Positions 18,807 to 27,141 of a DNA stretch of 64,000 nt are shown here, piece by piece. The DNA comes from Isotricha intestinalis. Lineage: Eukaryota > Ciliophora > Litostomatea > Vestibuliferida > Isotrichidae. Position 1 is the first letter of the stretch, and the number at the start of each line of letters is the position of its first letter. The translations under genes were made by a program, and so were the position numbers. The notes under the pieces were generated by a model. It had not been told where the DNA came from and did no database searches. It was given only the letters and a program-made list of their open reading frames with translations. The stretch is from positions 1-64,000 of the forward strand of contig JAJJLU010000345.1 of assembly GCA_023807065.1 (NCBI GenBank), in the 5' to 3' direction.

Positions 18807-21293
18807 TTAATTAGAAACACATTTTTTAGCAAAATCATTACAAAATTGAAAAGCAACATGTTTATACATTTGTAACCATCTTTTATTATCTTCAATAAAA
18901 TTTTTAGTTTTTTTACTATCTAAAACAATATTTTCAATTAATTCTATTTCATCATTTCCAATTTTATACATTTCTTTTGTTTTTTTAAAAACTAATAATT
19001 TATATAAATATCTTTCTTTAAAAAATTCTTCATATCTTGGAACATTGTCTTCCATAGATGTTTTTAATATATAATGTAAAATATTAATAATAAAACAAAA
19101 ATTATGTGTAATTATAGCTTTTATTTTTTTTCTCTCTAAATCAAAACCATCTTTTCCTTCTTCTTCTTCTCTTAATTTTTTTACTCTTAATCTTGATTTT
19201 TCTATTTCTCTTTTTTCAAGTAAATTTCTTTCTTTTTTCCCTTTGGGATAATTAGAATCATCATCATCTAAATTTTCTCCATAAAAATTATCTTCTTGTT
19301 CTAAATCATAATTATTCTTTTTTTTCAATTTAAATCTTGGATCTGTATTCATTTCATGTAATTCATCATATGTATAAGGATAATCATTTTCTTTTGAATT
19401 TATTTCTGTTAACTCATCTATATCATCATCATAATTATTTGAATATCTATTTTTCCTATATGATAATTTGTTATTATCATCATACATATTATCATAATTA
19501 TCGTCATAATTATCGTTATAATAATTGTCATAATTATCATCATAGTTATTATCATAATTATCATCATAATTATCATCATAATTATCATCATAATTATTAT
19601 TATTATAATCATCTGATTCTTCTGAATATTTTTTTTTGTTTTTTTTAGATTTTTTCCCATTTTTAAATGAAGAATAATCATCATCATCTTCATCATTGTA
19701 ATTGTTATCTTTATTTTTTTTTTTACTTTTACTTTTACTTTTTTTTTTCTTAGTTTTTTTTGGAGAGTCTTCATCATAGTTTTTACTTTTCTTTTTCCCT
19801 TTTTTATTTTTATTAATATTAGTATATTCACTTTCATCTTCATAATAATAATCATCATCATCATTTTCTTTCTTTTTATTTTTCTTTTTCTTCTTATTTG
19901 TTTTTCCATAATAATCATCATCATCATTATCATCATCATCATTATCATCATCATCATTATTTTCATTTCCATAAATTTCATTAACATTAGTATTTGTTTG
20001 TATATTGATATTATTTAATCTTTCAGTTTGAATGACTGAAGTTGATAAATTTTTTGTTTTTGTTTTCCTTGGAGATAAAGAATTTAAATTTTTCTTTGGT
20101 GGATTAGAAGGTGGAATTTCTGATTTTTTTAAAATAATAGCTTTTGGATTATTTCTTATTCTAATATCATTCCTTATTCCTCTTCTTAAAATATCCATTT
20201 TTTTCTTTTCTAAATAATTTTCTTTTTCTATTTTTAATTGTTTTCTTTTCATATTTTCAATAATTAAATTTAAAGTGGGAAAATAATTATAATGTCTTCT
20301 AAAAATATCTAAAATTAAAATTCTATAAAATATAATAAAGCAAACTAACATTGCTCTTCTTTCATTATTCATATGTGATAAAGTGGTATTAGTATTAAAT
20401 TCAAGTCTATTAAATTCAAAAGAAGTTAAATAACCAAAAGGAATTTGAAAACCATCAGAAACAAAATTTTTTATTATTTTTTTTAAATTTCCTGGTATAT
20501 CATTTTTATAGGTAAAAGCTGCTGATAAATCACTAAATAATTGTTGAATAAAAGATCTTACAACAAATACACAATGTTTTTTTTTTTGTTCATTATTAGT
20601 ATTATATACTAACAATTTATCAAATAATTCTCCTGCAAATTTTTTCACGTTTTTTAATGATGGAATGATTATTTGTCTTAACTCCATTAAATTTGCTTTT
20701 ATTGCTTGAATATTTACAAATTGATTTTCTTTTAAATTCAAAGAACTTTTAGTAAGTTTTCTCAAAGAATAAAATAATCTCATCATAATAACTAAATATC
20801 TTAATAATTTCCATCTAGGTCTATTTTCAAATCTAATAGTTCTTATATCTTTTTTTTTCTTTTGTTTAAATAATTCTTGAATAGAAGAAAACTTACTTAA
20901 AGGAATATAACTTTCATCAGGAAAATTAACAATTTCTCCTTCTCTAATATCTATACTTCTTCCTTTTAAATGATTTATTCCAGGAAGAGAATAAGAAGTT
21001 GCAGTTTGAACATTATCATTAATTCTATTATAAACTGTTTGTTCTCTTTCAAGTAAATTTTTAAAAGGTTTTGGATCTAAATCCATTTGATGAGGAGCAT
21101 GATAAGGATGATATGGAATTATATTTGCGTTTGGATTTGGATTTGTTTTTATATATAACGGATTTAAATCTCCATTTTTCATTTGGTCTTTCGCATATTT
21201 AAAATAATTATATGATTCACTTAATTTCGGAGTAGGATTTCTATTTATTTTAGGTAATCGAATATTAGAATTTTCACTTGTATTTCTACTCAT
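18807..21293 (-). CDS. Large ciliate-type protein with an acidic DDNY-repeat insert
   Basis: 828 aa, no family recognised. Residues 1-140 are proline/asparagine-rich. Residues 150-350 are a helical, well-structured domain (RPRWKLLRYLVIMMRLFYSLRKL to YRILILDIFRRHYNYFP). Residues 370-690 are an extreme low-complexity insert alternating lysine blocks with aspartate/asparagine/tyrosine repeats. Residues 720-828 are again helical and hydrophobic (AIITHNFCFIINILHYIL). The two helical parts may fold together around the insert. The stop lies only 14 bp from the stop of the convergent coiled-coil gene, so their 3' untranslated regions must overlap or be almost absent. Confidence 0.7.
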   Translation of the reverse strand: MSRNTSENSNIRLPKINRNPTPKLSESYNYFKYAKDQMKNGDLNPLYIKTNPNPNANIIPYHPYHAPHQMDLDPKPFKNLLEREQTVYNRINDNVQTATSYSLPGINHLKGRSIDIREGEIVNFPDESYIPLSKFSSIQELFKQKKKKDIRTIRFENRPRWKLLRYLVIMMRLFYSLRKLTKSSLNLKENQFVNIQAIKANLMELRQIIIPSLKNVKKFAGELFDKLLVYNTNNEQKKKHCVFVVRSFIQQLFSDLSAAFTYKNDIPGNLKKIIKNFVSDGFQIPFGYLTSFEFNRLEFNTNTTLSHMNNERRAMLVCFIIFYRILILDIFRRHYNYFPTLNLIIENMKRKQLKIEKENYLEKKKMDILRRGIRNDIRIRNNPKAIILKKSEIPPSNPPKKNLNSLSPRKTKTKNLSTSVIQTERLNNINIQTNTNVNEIYGNENNDDDDNDDDDNDDDDYYGKTNKKKKKNKKKENDDDDYYYEDESEYTNINKNKKGKKKSKNYDEDSPKKTKKKKSKSKSKKKNKDNNYNDEDDDDYSSFKNGKKSKKNKKKYSEESDDYNNNNYDDNYDDNYDDNYDNNYDDNYDNYYNDNYDDNYDNMYDDNNKLSYRKNRYSNNYDDDIDELTEINSKENDYPYTYDELHEMNTDPRFKLKKKNNYDLEQEDNFYGENLDDDDSNYPKGKKERNLLEKREIEKSRLRVKKLREEEEGKDGFDLERKKIKAIITHNFCFIINILHYILKTSMEDNVPRYEEFFKERYLYKLLVFKKTKEMYKIGNDEIELIENIVLDSKKTKNFIEDNKRWLQMYKHVAFQFCNDFAKKCVSN
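19480..19611 (-). repeat. Short tandem repeat coding DDNY units
   Basis: On the plus strand, degenerate 12-15 base units of the form ATCATCATAATT repeat here about nine times. On the coding (minus) strand they translate as DDNY/DNNY units inside the 828-aa protein. The unit varies at third positions, so the array is not freshly expanded. Confidence 0.8.
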
Positions 21294-21375
21294 TAAATAA
21301 ATTATTAATTTTCTATATTAGGTGTTAAAAAAAAATAAAAAAATAAAAATATAACTTTCAAAAAAAAAAGAAAAA

Positions 21376-22152
21376 ATGGATGCAAAAACAGCATTATCAA
21401 AGAGAGAAAACTACCAAGAGTTATTAGATACAGTAAAGGAGAATTTCATAGATATGCGTCGTCGAATAAAAGACAAGACATTTGATTTAGATAACCAAGA
21501 TGACAATGGGAAGACAGTATTAATAAATGTGATAGAGATGCGTAACTTTACAGAACAAATGTGGGTTCTATTAGAATATAACGCAGATCCCAATTTAGGA
21601 GACAATGAAGGAAAAACACCTTTACATTATGCATGTTCAGTAGAAAGAAAAGATATGATAATTTGTTTATTATTATTCGGAGCTGATCCTGAAATTGGTG
21701 ATAATGAAGGGAAAAAACCTTTTGAAGATTTCAGAGATGATATGACTTTGACAATGGAGAGAATTGAAGGAATCAAAAGAGAATTTATTTCTTTAACAAG
21801 GAAAAGAAGAAAATTTCTAAAATATATTTTTGATTATATTGATGAATTAGGAAGTAAACTTTTAAATATTGAAGGTCTTGCTGGTTATTATCAAAAAATT
21901 AATAAGGAAAGTATGGAAGATAGTAGAAAAGATGCTACTATTTTTATTCAAGAAGCTAAAATGATTAAAAATCAATATGAAGATGTTCCTACTATCACTT
22001 ATGAAGAATTTGTTGTTGCTTTCTGTTATATTGTTAAATATCATGGAATGAAAATCGTTGATGATTTCATTGAGAGATTTAAAAAAATTAGACCTAAGGT
22101 ATCTAATAAAGGTGAAGAAGAAGGAGGAGATGAAAAAAAAGAAGAAAGTTAA
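21376..22152 (+). CDS. Ankyrin-repeat protein with a C-terminal helical domain
   Basis: 258 aa. Two to three ankyrin repeats occupy residues about 35-120, including DDNGKTVLINVIEMRN, LLEYNADPNLGDNEGKTPLHYAC and LLLFGADPEIGDNEGKKPF. The rest is helical, with a segment (IFDYIDELGSKLLNIEGLAGYYQK, then TYEEFVVAFCYIVKYHGMKIVDDF) resembling a single degenerate EF-hand-like helix pair, and an acidic tail. It is likely a soluble adaptor. G/C use in its first 250 bases is visibly richer than in its neighbours (CGTCGTCGAATAAAAGACAAG), which often marks highly expressed genes in AT-rich genomes. Confidence 0.82.
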   Translation: MDAKTALSKRENYQELLDTVKENFIDMRRRIKDKTFDLDNQDDNGKTVLINVIEMRNFTEQMWVLLEYNADPNLGDNEGKTPLHYACSVERKDMIICLLLFGADPEIGDNEGKKPFEDFRDDMTLTMERIEGIKREFISLTRKRRKFLKYIFDYIDELGSKLLNIEGLAGYYQKINKESMEDSRKDATIFIQEAKMIKNQYEDVPTITYEEFVVAFCYIVKYHGMKIVDDFIERFKKIRPKVSNKGEEEGGDEKKEES

Positions 22153-22343
22153 AATTTTTCAATTTTTTTTAATATTTCAAATTATTTGGTTTTTTATATT
22201 TTTTTTTTAACTTTTTTTTTTTTAAATTAATAAATAAATAAATAAAATTTTTCAATTTCTTAATCTAAATTTTTTTACATTGTTATTGATATAATTGAAA
22301 AATAAATATTTACATTATACTTATATTAAAATATATAAAAAAA

Positions 22344-24083
22344 TTATTTGATGGTTAAATTTTTTCTTTTCTTTTTAATACTTTTATTATTATTTTTAAA
22401 CTTATTTTCTTTTTCAAAAAGAAAATTATTTTTCAAAGTAAAATTATTTAAATGACCTTTATTATTATTTTTTTCCCCATGAAAAATTTTAGTACGTTTA
22501 TTAAGAGAATGATTATCATAAACATTTGAAATAGAAGAATGAAATGAAGTCTTTATAATTTTAGAAGAGGAAGAAAAAGAATAATTATTAGTTCTAAATA
22601 AATCATTTAATATATTATAATTATTATTCATGATTGTCCTATAAGTTGTTTTATAATATTCATTTTCTATTTTTATTATTCTTTTTATTTTATTTCTTGA
22701 ACGTTTTATTTGATTAAAATTATATTTTTCTAAATTATTTTTTATTTGATTAATTGATTTTTCTCTTTTTGAACTATTATCTTTTGAAATACTTAATTTA
22801 ATTTTAAAATTTTTATTCTTTATTTTTTTATTTTGATTTAAATTTAATTTCATAAAATCGGATAATTTAATTATTTTTTTTGTTTTATTTTTATTTGAAC
22901 AACTATTTTTTTCAGCATTAAATCCTTTACTTGTATTTAAACATTGAGTATCAGTTTTTAAAATTCTTGAAGTTAAAGATTCAGAATCTAAATTTAAAAA
23001 AGGTTTTACTCTTAAATTTCTTGTTTTATTTTTATATATTTTTTCTTTTGAATTTGATTTCCCTTTATTTACTTTTGAAATTTGAGATTCACTAAAACTA
23101 TTTTTTTGTAAATATTGTAAACTTTTTAATTTCATTTGTGATAAAATATATGGTGAAACGGTATTTACTCCAAATATTGGATTGAAATTTATAAATTTTT
23201 TTTGAAAGTTTTTATTATTTAAATTGATATAATTTATATCTGTATTGATTTTCTTTTTTTTGTTTACTTTATTTTTTAAATCTTTTTTTTTAGTTGAACT
23301 TTTTATTCTATTCTTTTCATTTTGCTTTTTAATATTTTCTATTTTAAATATATTTAAAATTGATTTTATTGAAGTTTCATGAGATTCTTTATAAGTGTTA
23401 AAAGAAGTGTTTTCTGGAATTGTTTTACTTTCTTCATTTAGATTATTAAATGAATTTAAAAAAACAATAGAACTTGTTTCTTCTATATTTTCTTTAACTG
23501 TTTTATCGAATATTAATTTTAAACTACTTTCAGCTTTTTTTATATTACTTTTTTCATTTTTTTGTTTAATTTTTTCTGCTTTTTTTTTCTTTTGTATACT
23601 ATAATATATTCTTGCTTGTTTTTCATAAAAATCATGAATTAACTTATTCAGAGAAAATTGAACAAAATTTGATTTGCAAAAAAATTTTAAATAATTTCTA
23701 TAATATTTTGAAAATTTAGGAATTCTTAGTTTTGATTCTTTTATTTTATAAAATCTTTTTAAAAATTCTCCTTTATATTCAAATATAACTTTATCCCTAA
23801 AACTTGCAAAAATATGATTTTTTGAAGAAGCTATTAAATTATTTATTATTATTTTCTCATATCTCTTATTTGATGTTTTATATTTTAATAAATGTCTTTG
23901 AATTAGTTTAAAATTTTGATTCACATATTTATTCTTTATAGATGTTTTTTTAGGGATATTTTTTGGCATAATTTTATTCTTAATACTTTTTTTAAATAAA
24001 GTATAAGTTTGAGATATTTTTGGAAAAGAATCAATTTTTAAATTTCTTGATTTTTTTAAAGGAGTATTATTATCATTAATCAT
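22344..24083 (-). CDS. Basic low-complexity protein with a ciliate-conserved N-terminal domain
   Basis: 579 aa. Residues about 70-170 form the only ordered part: LIASSKNHIFASFRDKVIF, EFLKRFYK, LRIPKFSKYYRNYLKFFCKS and then NKLIHDFYEKQARIYY. I recall this layout (HIFA-FRDKLI, EFLKR-Y, P-L--YY-NYL-FFC-P) from many Tetrahymena and Paramecium proteins of unknown function. Everything after residue 180 is lysine/asparagine/serine-rich and probably disordered. There is no signal peptide or membrane span. The gene is head-to-tail with the SHIPPO gene upstream on the minus strand (107 bp apart). Confidence 0.65.
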   Translation of the reverse strand: MINDNNTPLKKSRNLKIDSFPKISQTYTLFKKSIKNKIMPKNIPKKTSIKNKYVNQNFKLIQRHLLKYKTSNKRYEKIIINNLIASSKNHIFASFRDKVIFEYKGEFLKRFYKIKESKLRIPKFSKYYRNYLKFFCKSNFVQFSLNKLIHDFYEKQARIYYSIQKKKKAEKIKQKNEKSNIKKAESSLKLIFDKTVKENIEETSSIVFLNSFNNLNEESKTIPENTSFNTYKESHETSIKSILNIFKIENIKKQNEKNRIKSSTKKKDLKNKVNKKKKINTDINYINLNNKNFQKKFINFNPIFGVNTVSPYILSQMKLKSLQYLQKNSFSESQISKVNKGKSNSKEKIYKNKTRNLRVKPFLNLDSESLTSRILKTDTQCLNTSKGFNAEKNSCSNKNKTKKIIKLSDFMKLNLNQNKKIKNKNFKIKLSISKDNSSKREKSINQIKNNLEKYNFNQIKRSRNKIKRIIKIENEYYKTTYRTIMNNNYNILNDLFRTNNYSFSSSSKIIKTSFHSSISNVYDNHSLNKRTKIFHGEKNNNKGHLNNFTLKNNFLFEKENKFKNNNKSIKKKRKNLTIK

Positions 24084-24190
24084 TTATTGATTAAAATTTC
24101 AAAAAATTTAAAAAAAATAATAAATATATATAAAAAAGTAATTTGAAATAAATTTTGATAAAACAAAAATTAATAAAAAAAATAACTTTT

Positions 24191-25095
24191 CTAAAACTTA
24201 GGCATTGCAATTCTAATTTGTTGAGGTTGTCTTTCCATCATAGATTTAAAAATTCCTCTTCCTAATCTTCCATCTCTGGTTTCTTTTCCAATACTTTGAA
24301 TAGGTTCAGTGTTTTTTTGTGTCATAATTTGATGTCCAATAGAGCTATATAAATAATAGCTTTCATTTTTAGTAAAAATCTTATTACTTAAATCATGTCT
24401 TTTCCCTTTATTAAAAGAATACCCTGGGACTTTAACATGTTGACTAAGAGCATTTAAATTATCTTGATTATAAGAAGAAGGACCAACATTCCTTCCAGAA
24501 CCAGTAGGAATAATAATACTATTATTACTAGTCCTAATCCCTAATTTATATGTTGGCATTCTTAAACTTTGACTTCTTCTCTCCCAATCAGGATCATATC
24601 TTCCAGGACCAGGAACTTTCTCATTAAAATCATATCTTACTCTTGGTTCTAAATCTATTGCTCCTCCTTTTATATGATTCCATTTTTTTGGTATTTTTGA
24701 TAAATCTGATGATTCATCATATTTATGTTTATACATTTCATATATTTCACCATTATATAATGGAGGCCTTAATGAATCTCCTATTTTCCATTCTGGAGGT
24801 CTATCATATTTTAAATTTGAATATTTATTCTGAGAATATATTGGTCCTGGAGTATTTGTAAATGTATATAATGGAATTCTTTTCGCTTTTCCAATTGAAT
24901 ATTTTGGAGCTGTTGGCTTTTCTGCTAATATCATCTTACCAAATCCTGTGTGTGCTTGGTGTTGAAGGAATTCTTGCTCTTTTACATCTAATTTTTTTAA
25001 TTATTTATTTATTGGGTCTTACAATATTTTGCCGCTTCACGAGCACGCTCCTCGTCACGGCGTTTTTGCTCTTCTAATTTTTCTTGTGCGTCCAT
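24191..25095 (-). CDS. SHIPPO/STPGR-repeat (ODF3-like) axonemal protein, one 35-nt intron
   Basis: Exons 25095-25023 and 24987-24191 (minus) join to 289 aa. Exon 1 supplies the ATG and MDAQEKLEEQKRRDEERAR. Exon 2 opens with YVKEQEFLQHQAHTGFGKM, a typical start for ciliate members of this family. Proline-glycine motifs follow: TNTPGPIYSQ, VPGPGRYDPDWE, VGPSSYNQ and KVPGYSFNKGKR. STPGR proteins lie in the lumen or on the wall of doublet microtubules and in outer dense fibres. The first methionine of exon 2 would give a shorter protein, but the spliced start is much better supported. The gene is divergent from radial-spoke gene RSP4/6, with 267 bp between the two ATGs. Confidence 0.85.
24988..25022 (-). 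other. Spliceosomal intron, 35 nt
   Basis: On the minus strand it begins GTAAGACCCAA and ends AAAAATTAG. Removal joins TAT-T to AT-GTA in phase 1 and turns two open frames into one protein whose junction sequence matches the family. The exon on its 5' side is unusually GC-rich (CGCCGTGACGAGGAGCGTGC), which makes the boundary obvious. Confidence 0.88.
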
Positions 25096-25362
25096 TTTGT
25101 AACTCTTTTATTTATTTTATTTTATTTTAATTTTTAATTTCGTTTTTTATTTTGTTTTTATTTCTCAAATTTTTATTGGGTTTTCTTTTTGGTTTTTCTA
25201 AATAGAATCATTTAAAAAGAGATAATTCTTTAATGATCAAGAATAATATATTAGATTTTGGAAAAATATATGATTATATTTTTAAATGAACCAATTATTA
25301 AAATAAAATTACATTCAATTCTTTAATAAATATAATTAAAAATATTAATATAATTAAATAAA

Positions 25363-26922
25363 ATGGAAACTGAAGTTCCAGTCCCAAATTTAACAACAGA
25401 CGTAGTTGAATTACTAAAATCAATAACACCAAATCCAAATTATAAACCATTAAAACCTAAATCATTAAATACAAATTTATATGAACACATAAAGAAAATG
25501 TATTTGACTCAATTAACCTTAAATGATGATTGTAAATATGATGATTTATTTGAAGATATATCAATAAGAATAAAAAAAGATGGAACATATTTCCCAAATA
25601 ATGATATAACAGATGAGCAAATTGAAAAAATATTAAAAGACCCAAAATTAATAGAAAATTTATTAAATTCATTTGAAAAAGAAAAAGAATTATTAAAACC
25701 TCCTTCAAAAGCAGAAGAAGGAGGAGAAGTACAACCAATAACTCAAATAAATTTTATTCCAGATTATTATGAACTTTTCCAAAAATTTTCAATGGTAGGA
25801 ATATCAATGTCTAAAAAGGAATTAATATTATTGAATAATTCTTTAACAAAATTAGCTACAATATATACAAATGGAAATATATCATTCTTTGGAAAGTTTT
25901 TTGGTACTGAAAAAGATTATTACGTGGTTGAAGCAACTGAAATAGATCCTCCTGAGAATTTTAATTATGATAATGATATGGAAAAGAGAAAAGAAGATGG
26001 AGTAAATAAAAATGTATATTTAGTAACAAATAATTTATGCGATAAATGGGTTGAATTACCAGATATTAAACCATCACAATTAAATGAAAGTAGAAAAATA
26101 AAATATTTTCTTACTGGAAATTTAGATAATAAAATATATTCAAATCCAACATTCAATGGAACTGAAAAAATTTATTTAAGATGTATGATTGCTAGAATAT
26201 ATCATGGAACTAAATTAGTTCCTTCAATTAATCATTATACTGTTGAAGAAGGAGATCAATTTAAACCTTTAGTTCCAGCTGAAAAACCAAAACCATTTAC
26301 TTATGAAGATATATTAAATTTAAAATATTGGATTCATTATCCTCCAATTATATTAAAAAAAGGAAGAGTTTCACATCAAGATCTTCCTGAAGGAGAAGGT
26401 GAAGAAGGAGGAGAAAATTTAAGAAAAAAAATATTAGAAAATGATCCTTATGGAAAAAGAATTAAAAGTATTATTGAAGATGATAAAATATATATTAATC
26501 CAAATAAAAGTATTATTCCTTGGAAAATTGAAAAAGGTTATGATGATAATATTTATATTAATCCTTATATAACAGTTAAAAGTGAAAAAGATCCTGATTA
26601 TGATCCTAATGAAGTAAAAGATAATAAAGCTAATTATTTAGTTACTTGTGTTAGAAGTTTAAGATGGCCTGGAGCAGTTAATTTTTATAATAATAAAGAA
26701 TGTTATTTCTTTTATTTTGGGAATGGACATAAATATAAAGAAATTGAAGAAGATAACTATGTATTTAGAGATTTCCCTATTATTCCTAATGATATTCCTG
26801 ATAAAGTAGATCAACCTGAACCAAAAGAAATTAAAGAAGATGTTGTTGAAGAAAAGAAAGAAGAAGAAAAAAAAGAAGAAGAGAAAAAAGATGAAGAAAA
26901 TAAAGAAGAGGAAGAAGGATAA
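25363..26922 (+). CDS. Radial spoke head protein, RSP4/RSP6 (RSPH4A/6A) family
   Basis: 519 aa, the usual length for the family. RSP4/6 form the head of the axonemal radial spokes that signal between the central pair and the dynein arms. Family landmarks seen: LFQKFSMVGISMSKKELILLNNSL, ISFFGKFFGTEKDYYVVEA, VYLVTNNLCDKWVELPDIKP, RKIKYFLTGNLDNKIYSNP, then the late conserved part SLRWPGAVNFYNNKECYFFYFGNG. The C-terminus is a glutamate/lysine tail, also typical. It shares a short divergent promoter region with a SHIPPO gene, consistent with co-expression during ciliogenesis. Confidence 0.95.
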   Translation: METEVPVPNLTTDVVELLKSITPNPNYKPLKPKSLNTNLYEHIKKMYLTQLTLNDDCKYDDLFEDISIRIKKDGTYFPNNDITDEQIEKILKDPKLIENLLNSFEKEKELLKPPSKAEEGGEVQPITQINFIPDYYELFQKFSMVGISMSKKELILLNNSLTKLATIYTNGNISFFGKFFGTEKDYYVVEATEIDPPENFNYDNDMEKRKEDGVNKNVYLVTNNLCDKWVELPDIKPSQLNESRKIKYFLTGNLDNKIYSNPTFNGTEKIYLRCMIARIYHGTKLVPSINHYTVEEGDQFKPLVPAEKPKPFTYEDILNLKYWIHYPPIILKKGRVSHQDLPEGEGEEGGENLRKKILENDPYGKRIKSIIEDDKIYINPNKSIIPWKIEKGYDDNIYINPYITVKSEKDPDYDPNEVKDNKANYLVTCVRSLRWPGAVNFYNNKECYFFYFGNGHKYKEIEEDNYVFRDFPIIPNDIPDKVDQPEPKEIKEDVVEEKKEEEKKEEEKKDEENKEEEEG

Positions 26923-27141
26923 AAATATATTTTTTTATGAATGTTAAAATAACTTAATTTTAATTTTTTATATGTTTTTTTTATATCTAATTTAATAATA
27001 ATAGGTTTTTTGTATTTTAATAATAAATACAAGATTCTATTAAACAAAGAATAATAAAAATAATTGTACAAATAAAATACCTTTTGACAAATAATTAAAT
27101 TAATTTCTCATTTCACATTTATATATATAATAAACACCTAT

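Noticed and set aside
19418..19987. 189-aa ORF rich in Met/Ile/Lys on the minus strand
   Set aside because: It is an alternate frame of the DDNY and lysine repeats of the 828-aa protein; composition is dictated by the repeat.
24862..25077. 71-aa plus-strand ORF across the SHIPPO intron
   Set aside because: It lies over the minus-strand splice junction whose spliced product is convincing.
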